From Toxotes chatareus (taxonomy: Eukaryota; Chordata; Actinopteri; Toxotidae): a stretch of DNA of 64,000 nt. The stretch is taken from NCBI GenBank assembly GCA_016801885.1, contig CM028886.1, forward strand, positions 901,001 to 965,000, written 5' to 3'. Of the stretch, positions 23,093 through 36,100 are shown piece after piece. The notes under the pieces are model-generated. The model was not told where the DNA came from and did not search any database. It saw only the letters and a list, made by a program, of their open reading frames with translations. Both the position numbers and the translations under genes were made by a program. The stretch's first letter is position 1; every line of letters starts with the position of its first letter.

Positions 23093-26000
23093 AGCCATAA
23101 AGTCAGCTGTTCCATTTGTTATGATTGTGGATGGAAAACAGATTTTGTGGGCCAGTCTACATCGCACAGTCCTTCAGTACTGAGTGTTGAACAGTCCAAC
23201 AGAGTAAACTTCCAGATGTAAGGACACGCTGCTAACATGTATACAAACATACCACAGGTTAGATTTGATCTATAGCATCAGTCCTTGATCACAGCCAGAG
23301 GGTGTGATGATGGACCAGGTGTGTACCTGCTGACAGGTCCCAGGTCACAGATCTCAGCGTTCAGGAAGGGGACGAAGGAGGCGCAGCAGAACGGGCAGGA
23401 CGAGTTCAGGTTGGAGTCGTCCGACGTCCAGCCCGCCATGATCTCCTCGTCATAAACCAGCGAGTTACAGCTGCGACACAGAGAGCAGCTGGACATCAAC
23501 ACCTGGACACACAGAGAGGGGAGGGGTCAGTGGTAACACTGAGCCGACACACCTGTATAGGACATAACAAACCCCACCGGCTGCTGCTGTCATTTACCTC
23601 CAGCCCCGCCCCCTCCTGACTGGCGTCCCAGGACCTGCGCAGGGGATACGCTGGAGTGGGCGTGTCCGTCAAGTCGAGGTCACTTCCTACAGACAATGAA
23701 CTCTAAGAGGAGACAACAGGAAACATGATTATTTAACAAAGAACTGACTCAACGTCACTGCAGAGGAAAAGAACTGGGCAGAAACGTTCTGCTGAACAAA
23801 CATCTAAAGTGCTGAAAATAAAATGACAGAAGAATCCCGATTCTTATTTTCTACGATTTTAAACTGATTCACAGATTCTACAACTCGATTCTCGTACTGT
23901 TTCTGTAACACGATGGTTCTGCTTTTCAACGACGAAGCAACGAAAAAGGCAGAAGTTCAGAATAAAACTGATTTGGGTACAAAGAGTCAGACCTCGGAGG
24001 TGGCGTTGACCAGCCGGTCCTTGGCTTTCAGCAGTGTTTCAGCCACTTGAGCCTTCCTGGACTGTCTCTGCTCAGACACTCTTCGTATAGCTGCTCCTCC
24101 TCCTCCTCCTCCTCCCGGCCGCCGGTCGTCCACGCTGGCGGCTCGTCGAACCGAAGCTCGGTGCTTGGTCGGGGTGAGGAGCTGCTGGAGCTTCCCTGCC
24201 AGACCTCCTCGGCCCGGAGAAGAGACGTTGTTGTAGTTCTCGTCTACAGCCTTGTTTCTTCCGGCTGAATCCCGCACTCCCACAGGTCTGAAGGTCAAAG
24301 GGCAGAAGATGAATGAAGTGAGGTAACAGAACCACAACACGCTGGCTTACTGCTGCAAATCAAGATCCATCAATAAAAAAAACAAGGAAATTAATGAATT
24401 AATTAATCAGTTGAATCCAAACAGGTGAATGGAGGGGATTTTCCATCTGACCTGCCGTCTCTCTCTGCAGGCTGACAGCTGCAGTCCGGCTCAGAGTCGG
24501 CCGACTCTGCACACTCCTTGTAGAAGTTGGAGAGGCAGACCTGACTCCGCCGAACCAGAACGCCACCGGGGGGCGCTGCAGGCGGCGCGGAGGTGTCTCT
24601 GAGTCCCAGGGGAGGTTTACGGGAGACGGCGTCACTGCAGCCGTTGGTCCTGGTGTTACGTAGAGCGTTCTTACAGAGTTTGACCTCTGAGGGACAGAAA
24701 GGAAAGAGGTGTTCAGACTCTGCCGGAGACGAGAGGGAAACCTGGAGATGGCCGAGGAAAACCGGAATAACAGACTGAGAACACAGATCCAAGGCTGCGG
24801 AGAGAGGTGAAGCTCTTACTGTCCGTCGCCGTTTTCATGCTGTTCAGACTGTTGCTCTTCACCAATGGGCCGGTCAGAGACTCGTGGCTGGAGCTCTCAG
24901 ACAGACCGCTCCAACTGGACTGACGAATCAGAGTGGAGTGGGGGCGGAGCCTCTGATCAGGGTCCATCATCGCTTCTTAGAAATTTAACAAAAACCAAAA
25001 ACAGAATAATCTAAATTATAATGTCGACGACATCATCATCATTATAATCACACTGTCTGGTTCACAGACAGGCGCCCAAAATTTCTCCACGCCAAGTGGA
25101 ACGACATATAAAAAGTCACGCCTGCTGCAGTTCACTGTAAACTCACAGTCGTCTTAGCGTCGTGATTTCCTGTGAATTCCTTGACAGGATTAACTGATGC
25201 TAAATTTCGCAAAATCAATTCACTTAAAATATTTCTGACCTCCCCGCGACCCCACTGAGCCGCTCTTCTGGCGGCGTTTGATTGGCTGCCTGAACTGGGC
25301 CACGGCCAACAGGACGTTCCTCAGCTTGGCCCAGCGGAGACGTCCACCCTGATTGGTGGAAGGCCACTTGCTCTCCAGCACGGCCTGAGGACAGAGGACG
25401 TCTGAGTAAATCACTGAGCGTGTTTGTCTCTGTATCACTGCAAACGTGTAGCTATTCAACATTATGTTGGTTCCATTGAAGCATATGTGTGTGTCTCTGT
25501 CTGTGTATTGGGACCTTGTTGTAGTATCCGTAGGTGATGGTGTTGGGTGTGATTCCCGCCTTCTTCATCTCCAGCAGGACTCGGACAGCGAGGACCGGCT
25601 GACCGTACTGACCGCACAACTGCATCAGGATGCGGTAACACACCTGGAACACACACACACACTTTGACACGTTGCTGGACGCCATGTTGGACCAACTGGC
25701 TCGCCGCAGCCTCAGAAATGTCACCAGTGTCACCTGTCGCCTTGACAGCGATGTGACTGACAGGTTCCCTGTGTCACCGTAACACAGAGTCCATCGCTCA
25801 CAGCTTATATTCATGCCACCGCAGAACTACAGTGAATCAAGTCACTTCACTGTTGTCTAAACCCAAACAAGACAAACCAACCCCGGACAACAAGCAGCGA
25901 CCTCTGACCCCGTCAGAGTCTCACCTCGTCCGGCAGCACCACCTTGCGGTTCTCCATGTGTTTGAGGACGTCGTAGGCCGTGTGCAGGGCCCGGACCTTG

Positions 26001-29000
26001 GCGCTCTCCGCTCGAACGAAGGTGGGCAGGTAGATGAACCAGAGGCCGTAACAGTGACCCAGCAGACACTTAGACCACATGTCCGGGACCGCGCTGTACT
26101 TCTGCGCTCGCTTCTGGGCCAACTTAATCTCCTAGTGGGTAGAAAACATTACGAACGCTGAAGAAGGTTGAAGCAAAAAGATGGCTGGACGTTTGAGGTG
26201 GAGTAAAAATGTCTTGAGCTTTAGAACATAAGCTCAGAATGTACCGTCAGGTGCTTCAGACCTAACAACACCGTATTTTTAAATCCTGACTGAGCTTTGA
26301 GTTCTACTGTGGTGCCACGTTTCTTCACATGACTTGCAGCTAGATGCTGAACTCCTCTAAGATTTATTTAACAGATTTACTTTGCATTCACACTCTGTGA
26401 GTGGATCTGTTGTTGTCGTCCTCTGCTCCAGGGACCTGAAAATAACTTGTATAGTTTTCACCCCAAATCCACTCACAGTAACTCAGTCTGTGGCTTTTAA
26501 ATATTGGATGATCAGTGAAATATTGATAATGATTCATTAAAAATGAAGCGACACAGTAAGACTTTTACTGACTCCTCCTTTCTTCATCCAGGGAGAACTG
26601 GGTCACAGAGTGAAAGCCCTCAGAGGTTTAGAGTCTGTGGACGATGATCAGACGTTTTGTGGAGCATTACCATGATTTTTCCGTTCGGTAACATGAGGCC
26701 AGACGCTGCCTGATCGTGACTAAATGAAAGTAACTGAGCTGAAACTCTGAGTTTGAATTCAATATGGATCAGCTGTGAATATGTTTAAATGTTGTGTGAT
26801 GTTGCACCTGTTTCGTGCGTCGAGGGGCGGGGCTGCTGGGGGCGCTGCCCTTAGCTGGGACGCGGAGCTGGTCCTGCGGCTGGTCGAAGAGCTCTGGCTT
26901 CAGGATGGGGAAGGTGTCATAGCTGGACACATGAGAGGAAAAACAACTTCCTGCTCAGCAAATACAACACGAGAGAGGGACGAGCAGCGATGCAGCGCGA
27001 GGCACTGAGGCTGTACCTGTAGGGGGCGGGGCACTCTGACCCATCAGGTTCCTGCGGTTCTTCGGGAGGCATGATGAAGACCGTGTGTTCTCCACTGTGG
27101 GTCTCATCGAGATCGATCAGCCTCACCTCCTCCGGTTTCTCCACGTCCACCTGGTAACAGGTGTCAACACAAAACCCAAAGATCAGACATTAATATTAAA
27201 TTTTTCATCCCAGTCTAAGGTCACACACAAGTTTCAGATTATTTTATACATGGAAAAACATGTATAAAAACATGGGCAGCAGGTGACAGGAAGACAAAGG
27301 AGCAGGATTAGTTTGCAGATAATGTAAATTCAACTTCAGTCAGCTGTGGAGACGCTGCAGAGAGCAGTGGGTGGTAACCGGGCACAGATCTCACCTTCTG
27401 GACACACTCGTCGAAGAACTCGAGGCAGGCGTGACGGTCGCTGACGAAGGAGCACTCCTGAATAAACTGAGTGAACATCTGAGTCCTCGTCAGCTGGCCG
27501 TAAAACTTCTGCTGCGTTCGATCCCGAGACTTCAGGAAACCTGCAGGAGGAGGAGGAGGAGGAGGAGGAGAAAGAAAAGGTGGAGGAGGAGGAGGAGGAA
27601 GGGGAGGTGGAGGAGGAGGAGAAAGAAAAGGTGGAGGTGGAGGAGGAGGAGGAGAAAGAAAAGGTGGAGGAGGAGGAGGAGGAAGGGGAGGTGGAGGATG
27701 AGGAGGAAGAGGAGGAGGAGGAGGAGGAGAAAGAAAAGGTGGAGGAGGAGGAGGAGAAAGAAAAGGTGGAGGATGAGGAGGAAGAGGAGGAGGAGGAGAA
27801 AGAAAAGGTGGAGGATGAGGAGGAGGAGGAGAAAGAAAAGGTGGAGGAGGAGGAGGAGGAAGGGGAGGTGGAGGAGGAGAAAGAAAAGGTGGAGGAGGAA
27901 GAAGGGGAGGAGGAGGAGGAGGAGGAAGGGGAGGTGGAGGAGGAGAAGGAAAAGGTGGAGGAGGAGGAGAAAGAAAAGGTGGAGGTGGAGGAGGAGGAGG
28001 AGAAAGAAAAGGTGGAGGAGGAGGAAGGGGAGGTGGAGGAGGAGGAGGAGGAGAAAGAAAAGGTGGAGGTGGAGGAGGAGGAGAAAGAAAAGGTGGAGGA
28101 TGAGGAGGAGAAAGAAAAGGTGGAGGTGGAGGAGGAGGAGAAAGAAAAGGTGGAGGATGAGGAGGAAGAGGAGGAGGAGGAGGAGGAATGGATTCATCGA
28201 TCAAAGTTGGACACAGAGTCTGAGCCTCGTCTTAATCTGTGGTTTGATTCAGGCTCAGGGAGTAAATACTGAATATGGCTGTTAATGCTTGTGTTGTTCC
28301 TCCTGTTGTAAAGAAACTAAATACTGAAAAAAAAAGCTTGGTATTTGGTAACATGTTGGTAACGTGTTTAGTTTCAGCTCTAACACAGACACAGGTACGC
28401 CGCCTCCGTGGGCGCTCACCCTGCAGGTTGAACAGGGAGCTGCAGTCGGTGGTGGTGTCTGACGGCGCCTGCGTGATGGGCAGCAGGAAGGCCCGGTATC
28501 CTCGCAGCAGGCAGCTCATGAAACGCAGAAACCCCTCCTGGATCTCCAGCTCCAGCTGCTTCTGACGCCTGTAGATCTGATCGTAGTCCGTCAGCAGGAA
28601 CTCCAGCGTCGCCTCCTCCTGGCCGGGCGTGCAAACTGCAACAACGAGAAGTGAGTCTGTACAAGGTGTCTGTAGTTGACCTGAGTACTTCACTGTATGC
28701 TACTTACACTTCTGCTTCACCAAATTATGAAGGAAAATGCATAAGGAAGTAAGGAAAAGACGAGCCGTTCAGGCACATTGACCAACAACACGTCTCTCAC
28801 AATCCCGTTGCTCCTGTTTCACTGTTTCTCTGAACCAGTGTGTAACTTTATTTTGAAAAGCACCGTTGATCAGTCATGTGATTGACAGCTGGGAGGTGCC
28901 ACTCACTCTTCTCCAGGGTCCTGTGGAGGTTGGTGAGGGTGTTGAACAGAGTCTTGGCGTGCTTCCTGGGTAACGAGCGCCATGACAGCGGCTTCTTATC

Positions 29001-30070
29001 CTCTGACCTGAGGCGTGACAGAGAAGTCGTGAAGGTGACTGACAGATTTATGGACTTTCAGTCGTCGTTGGCAAATTAAAACTAATATCAGATTAACTAT
29101 GGAGCACAAAGCCTGGTGTGATGATGGACTCACTGGAAGATGGTGTTGGTGTCCAGGTCGACGCACACGACGTCTGCAGGGGGGTCGTACAGGTCGAAGT
29201 AGCTGGAGTGGACGCCCACGATGAAAGGCATCGGCGCCAGCAGCACTTCGGCCATCTGCAGCGGACACAGAGGGATGTAGGGACAGAGCCAGCGCAGGGG
29301 GAAACTCATCTGGAAGGACAAGGGGGAGATTATTACACAGACAGAGCAACACCTCCACCCTCCTCACCGCAGCACGTGCGTGTTCAGTCTTACCGAGACG
29401 AGGGCCTCGCTGACGGAGGTGAGGACGTCGGGCCGGAGCGAGTGCAGCAGCAGTTTGTGCTCGGTGAGGACGGCGAGCAGCAGCGTGCAGGCGTTTTCTG
29501 GACCGAGGTTCTGCAGCAGCTTCAGGAAACTTGCACCACTGTCTCACACACACACACACACACACACACACCAGGTTACCCCACAGAAAATGGATGGATG
29601 GATGGATGGTGTATCTAAATCAGAGCTGAAAAGCTTTATTTTGAAAAGCTCATCACTCCTCTGTCGGCTGAGTCAGGCTTCAGTCTGAGAGGTGGAGCTG
29701 AAACTACAGGATGATGTGTCACCTGCTGGGAGTTTCTCTCACAGACAGTGAGATCAAACCAAAACCAAAAACCTGATAATGATAAGGTGAGATCTGAAGA
29801 GGAGAGCTGTTCATCCCGGCCGTCAGGTTTGACTGCCTCTACGTCTGCTGCAGCACGGACGTCACATTTCATTACAACATCAAAAAGCTTGGAGCCTTTA
29901 GCTTCTTCCTGTGGAGCCTGAAAGTATTTTGGACCAAAGAGTCCAAAAGCTAAATGGATGTAATGTAGGATGATACTGTTTTTCCCACTGCAGCAGAAAA
30001 CTGACCTGAGAGGGAGAGGAGAGGAGACCGGCTGGCAGAGCAGCAGGTTGTCGTACGGAGAGAGCTGGAA

Positions 30071-30113
<43 letters not shown>

Positions 30114-33100
30114 CGACAGGATATTATATTTTAGCCTCTGTGTGGTTTTAGAAGTAAGAAAGAAGGAATAAAATTATAATCCTTTTAAATTTACAAGCTG
30201 TGGCCTGTTTCCATGTCACATGTCACAGGAAAACACAGCGAGCTGTCAGACAGGTTTTAAACTAATCATCCAGAAAGTGAAAGAGTGAAGTCAGAGAGAA
30301 CTCAAACGTCTGATGTTTAAGGTGGAACTGATCTGTCCTCCTCCATTTTCACCCATTTTAAGGAATTATTGACAATTATTTTCCCACTGATTGGAAACAA
30401 TCTCAATTAATAAATGCACTGACTGTGATTGGGCTTTGTTACCCCTCAGTCTGCAGCCAGATCACCACCTCCATCCTGCTGAAGGTGGATGTGAGAGGTT
30501 CCCGTCAGAATAAAAGCATGAACATTTTTGTGAATTAATCCTGTCATGTCAAATGTGTCTTCTTCTGCTGCTCATAGCTAATAACTCTCATCAGGTAATG
30601 ACTGTCGTCATTAATCCTTTTCTAAAGAGGAACAGTGCAGACACATCTGTGACTACAGAATCATATCAAAACTTTAATCTGGAAGGAAATATCCGGCTCT
30701 CTAATGAGGCACCGAAGCCTTCAGAGCTGCTTCGCCACTTTGAGACCAATCAGTCGTTTATTATTATATTTAGAAAATGCCAGAGAAATGTTTTTATGCC
30801 GATCGCATCATTTTATTTTGTTGTATTTATCCGCCACACCTTAAAGGCCGGTCCGTGAAAATACTGTCTGACATTAAACCGGACCGTGGCGCAAAAAAGG
30901 TCGGGGGCCGCTGCTTTAGCCCACGCAGCCTCCTCTGGATGGAAGCGCGACATGTGAGCCCTCATCCATCCATCCACCCACCCACCTGTCCATCCACCTT
31001 GTGGTTAAATCCTGTAACTGGAGAGTCACTGCAGTGCATTACAAAAAAAAAAACGATCTTTGGAAATTTAACAATCGATTCATAATCGTCCATAATATAA
31101 TAGCAATTAATCAATAATCGATTTTTTCACCACCCCTTACTCTTAATGCTACAATGAAAATGACACTGTGCTGTCTAAATGGCTCAGATATTATTTCTGA
31201 ATGACCTGAAGAGGAACTGACATCACATGCCGCGGGTTTGAGTCTGTACCTGAACGAGGATGCGAGGCCGCTGGGGGGAAGGAAACGGGACGTTGTGCAT
31301 GAAGCTGGAGATGTGTCTGCAGACAGAGAGGAAACAGGACGACACACAATATCAACCACCATGCTGCTTTTACTAACAGTCATTAAAATACGTATGCACA
31401 CGTGAAGAAGCCTGAAACCAGTGAAAGTGAATCCAAACCGTCACTGACTTTTCGAGCGGCAGGACGTGGGGTCCGGAGATGGAGTATCTGTAGACAAAGG
31501 TGAGAAACTTCTGGAAGACGTTGAAGAAGGGCCAGTGGGAGAGGACGCAGATGCTCTTCTTCACCTGCAGGCTGCGGTTGGTGATGGGCCGCCGGTCGAC
31601 CACGCTGAGCAGGCCGAGCCTTACGCTCTGCCGCTCCGACAGCAGCTCCCTGGAGAAGGGCTCGTAGAACTGGATGGCTGCTCCGTAAACCTGCAGGAAG
31701 GGAAGAGGATTATGGGTAACGTGGTGTTTGAAAGGGTTAGGGTCTGTATCCAAGGAGCTTTCTGTTATTCTTCGACAGAAATGAGTGTTTCCGTTGTCTC
31801 GCCCACCTTGTCCCCCGAGGCAGATGTGAGGACGAAGGTGGAGAAGACGGGCAGCTGGTACTTGGTGTTCAGAGGCCAGCTCTCCACGGTGACACCCATC
31901 GGCAGACAGAAGACCGGCACCGACTCCGGCAGAGGAAACGCCTCCAGGTCCTCCTCTGGGTACCGGCTGATCAGACCTGCAGCAAACAGACATTAGTCTG
32001 TTTCCACCTGAATTCATCAGATTTATCAGTGTTTTCAGCCGCGGAGCAGTGCAGAGCGGTGAAGAAGAGGAAGAAGAAAACATGGTTAAAGATTTTTTAA
32101 ATTCCCCTTCTGTGAACACTGCATCTGTTTTATATAAAAATGAATCTTAAACACTCAAAGGGATCTGGATAATGAGATTAGAGAAGATTTATGGCAGAAC
32201 ATGATCTCAGATGTGGGCTGGGCCACAGGGGACAGCAGTTCATCCATCAGAAAGTTTTACACAAAAAATGGGAAATACATTATGGAAACGTAAAAAGGAA
32301 GTGGACACATTTCCACACGTCCTGTGGGACAAACGATGGGACGAAGAATCCCCACAAATCTGTGTGACAGAGCTTCCATGCCAGCAGAGCAGAGGCTGGG
32401 CTGAAGTCACAGACAGACAGCGGCTTAAAGCGGCTGCTACAGAAAACGTGATTCCCAACATGAATCATGTTTCTTGGAGAGTCGGCAGGCTACGTTAGCA
32501 GAACCTGGAGGGACACTGGGTTTCAGGGCTTGTTCTTGTTCTATTGCTCTGTCACAACAAGCTCACTGTTCTCTGTTATGACTGAGCAGCATCAAACCTT
32601 CCAGCTGTCCGTCTCCAAACACCTCACGCTGTCTCATATAAATCACCTGATTTGCTTTTTTAAGCCCTGGAAGCTTTTCCCACTGAGCTCACTGACCATC
32701 CGCCTGCCAGAGTCTTCATAACCCCTGAACCAGGACCCTGGACTCTTGGAGGGAGTGTGGATCAGTACAAGTGGACCGCGCCAACATATTTTGCTGCTGT
32801 CCAGATGTTCAGCTTCGTTGGAGGTTTGTGTAAAAGTGATCTCCACCTCCTGAAGATTTTTCTGGTCACAAGTAAAGAAGCTGTTAGGAAATTCCTCCCA
32901 CTATGAACCTGTTTATAGACACTGTCAGCTGTCTACGCTCCACGGAAAAGATGATTTACCTCCTCCGTCTGCAGAAAGAGAAGGATGAAATGGGAACGTT
33001 ACCCAGAGGAGACAGGCACAGATTTGTCTTTAACGTTAGACAACATGCACCTGTGTGTCTGTCTCTGATGTTCGTGTCCTCGTCTTCTGTTCAATTTAAA

Positions 33101-36100
33101 ATGCTACTAAAAATAAAAGTTAAAAAAAAAAAGTCTGCAGTGCAATGTTAAAACTGAGGAAACACAGGTTAAATATACCAGTAGAAATATAAGGACGGGC
33201 TTCTTTCTCCGTTCAGAATCACCAGAATAATCCTTAGTGAGTATTACAGAAAATTCCAGTGGTTCCAGTTGTGGCCGTTCTGTGGTAAATCTGCACTCGT
33301 CATCTCTGCTGTCGAGATCTGGCAATGCCACAATTATGAGACTGAAAAACACAGGAATGTTCCTTTAACTCTGGCGGTTTCGTCCTGGCTGTGGAACCCA
33401 CGATAAGACGCCAGCGTGCAGCTCAGCACAGACAGATACTCACTGGCTTCGTAGACCAGGGCGTTGGCTTTGGCCACTGCTCTCTTGTAGCACACATACA
33501 GAGCCGGACCCCACTGGAGACAAACAGAAGCACACGACAACTGTGACAAACCGAACTGCAGAGTGTTTTCATCATGTTGTAGAAAAAGAATTAAGAGAAA
33601 AAAGTCTGTTAAATCTTTACGTCAAAATAAGAGACCCAGAACTGCATTTTAACTCTCAGCTAATTTACCTGAGAGGACAAAACACATTATGTTTACATGT
33701 ATGACATTTATTCATGTGGCAGAAGTTTCTGTCCCAACATTTCAGGTTCATAATCTCAGCTTTCATTTACAGCAGCTTCACATCAAAAAGCAGAATAAAG
33801 CAGAGTTCAGCTCAGAGGGGAGAGCGTCACACTCAGCCCCCCGCCCCCCCACTCACCATGCCGGTGTTGAGGTTCTTGTCGACGCGACAGAATGTGTGTG
33901 GGGCCACCTCCCCCTTGCTGGGCAGCAGCAGGGCGATGTCGGTGACGCCCAGCGTGTGGAGGCCCTGTGAGTCCAGAGCCCGCCGATACATCAGGAACAC
34001 CCGGTGAGCCACGGGGGCGCCGCCGGAGCTCAGACTGGCCGAGCGGCTGTAGGGAGTCGTCTCGATGACGTACCAGCCCTGCTTCAGCTGCTCCTTCCCC
34101 TCATACAGAACCCTGCAGGGACAGAGCTTTGCTTCAGTCTCACTCTTAGTGTTCAGATGTGTGTTCAGTGACGGTTCCTCTGTGGACGGGGACAACTGCG
34201 AGCTGCATTTTGGCAAACTGGCCTAAAAGTGAGCAGCTCCTGTTTGCAGTGTACCCACTGATGTTCACACAAATATCACCTACAAAACCAGAGGATTCTC
34301 AGCTAAGCTGTGAGTTACAGACTGTGTTTTTTATATGGATTTATGGACGGGAAGGGTTGAATCTATAAATATATGTATCAAGCCCGCGTGTTCGGATTTG
34401 ATTGATTAACTCAGAGAAGAAGAGCGATTCTTCTCAGGGTTTTAAAGAACTTTAATCTCCTCCATGAGCTGCGAGTCAGAGTGACTGCTGCCTCGTCGTC
34501 CACAGTTTGAAAACCTCCGCTCTACTGAAACCTGATGCTCCCAGTGTCTGATTAAATCCTCGGACCCACCGGGATGAACTCAAACATTAGCTTCATAAAG
34601 CACGGCTGCTCATTAGCCTTCAGCTGGTAAACTCAGTTTTTCCTGATAAGATTCAAATGTGGAAAATATCGGTCGCCTGAGTGAACTCCCTGCTCCCCTG
34701 CCTGCCCACCGGCCGTCAGCTACACTCTATGAAATGAAAGAAAAAAATGTAATCTGATGTCTGAGGTAAGAGGATTTTCCTCGTTATCCCCTCACACAAG
34801 TGTAATCCAGAGTAATTAAACAGTTCAGCATGAAAGAAACAACAGAGAAGAGTGTGTGAGATGCAGATGAGAGTCCAGGACACGATGTCTGCCCACCACT
34901 GCATTACATCATCCTCTGTCTTACATAAGCTTAAGCTTTAATATGCATCACATGGACTAAAAACACTGAAGCTCGTTCCTGTGAGAGAGTCTCAGTGACG
35001 GTTTCTAGTCAATTCAAATGAAAACAGCAGAACAGTTCACCGCACAACATGAAGTCCATGCATTTATTATTCGTTTTAACAGCCCCGAGATTCTAATGCA
35101 ACCTACACTCAGAACTGCCCCCACACAAGGAACAGAAGAGGCACTGGAGGGAAAACTCCCACTGTCCGAGGAAAGCAATCACAGAGGAAGGAGCCTTCAG
35201 CGTTCGTTAGTTCACTGAGGACAAAGCAACGACGTCTGCCGCCTAAAAAGACTCTGCAGCCAGAGAGCGAGGGGCAGATTATTCTCACAGCATCAGACCG
35301 TCAGAGCAGAGTCAGCCGGCACAACACAAAGTTAAAGCCAAAAATCAGTTACCGCCAGTTAGTTTCATCAGTATGTTTGACCTTCTCCAACGTAACATGT
35401 CCAATGAAAAAAAAAACCTCAGGTAAAAATCAGAGAATCCAAGAAAAAGTTTGCGGGACGAGCAAAGTCAACCACCGTGACCTGAGCGGAGGTTTAAACG
35501 GACAAAACGTTCATATGTGGACGGAACTGAAGTTGATTTTGTTTTTATCTGAGACCTCACTCTGTTTGTTCTCTAACCGTTTCGCCTCATCGGTCACGTA
35601 TCTTAAATTTTTCAGACTAACAGACTTTCAGAGAGAGACGACAGAGGACGAGACTCATGAATGACCGTCACTCTTTTCTATGTTTTACATTCTTTTAAAA
35701 CTTCACTCACTGTTTTAGCTTCAGGAATAATAATAACTTATTTCATCAGGGATTCAAATTTTACGTTTGTTTGCAGATGTGTAATTTGTAATCTTGGTTT
35801 TCTAAACATTTCTGTTACTGATCTGAAAACAACAAGTTGTTCACAGAACATCTGAATATGTTCTAATCCTTCCCTGAGTTTATTATTTTAGTTGCACAGT
35901 AATTAAACAGGTGTGAGGAGCAGTGGGAGTTTGGATAAATGTAGTAGTGCTGATAAAATCCCTGCTCCGGTCATGAACCTGTTACTTAGAGCTCAGCCAG
36001 GTGACAGCATCACAAAGCTGGTGTGAGTGTGTGTGGTCTCAGGTACTGCTGAGTCCATGAAATCCGATTCAGAGAGTCCAGGTTCCGTAACAGATCCACG

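Noticed and set aside
27371..28285. Long plus-strand frames (Glu-rich 230 codons, Arg/Lys-rich 304 codons) and minus-strand Pro- or Leu-rich frames
   Set aside because: All are readings of one purine-rich minisatellite in different frames. They lack codon bias, domains and splice context, and the locus is an intron of dennd4b.
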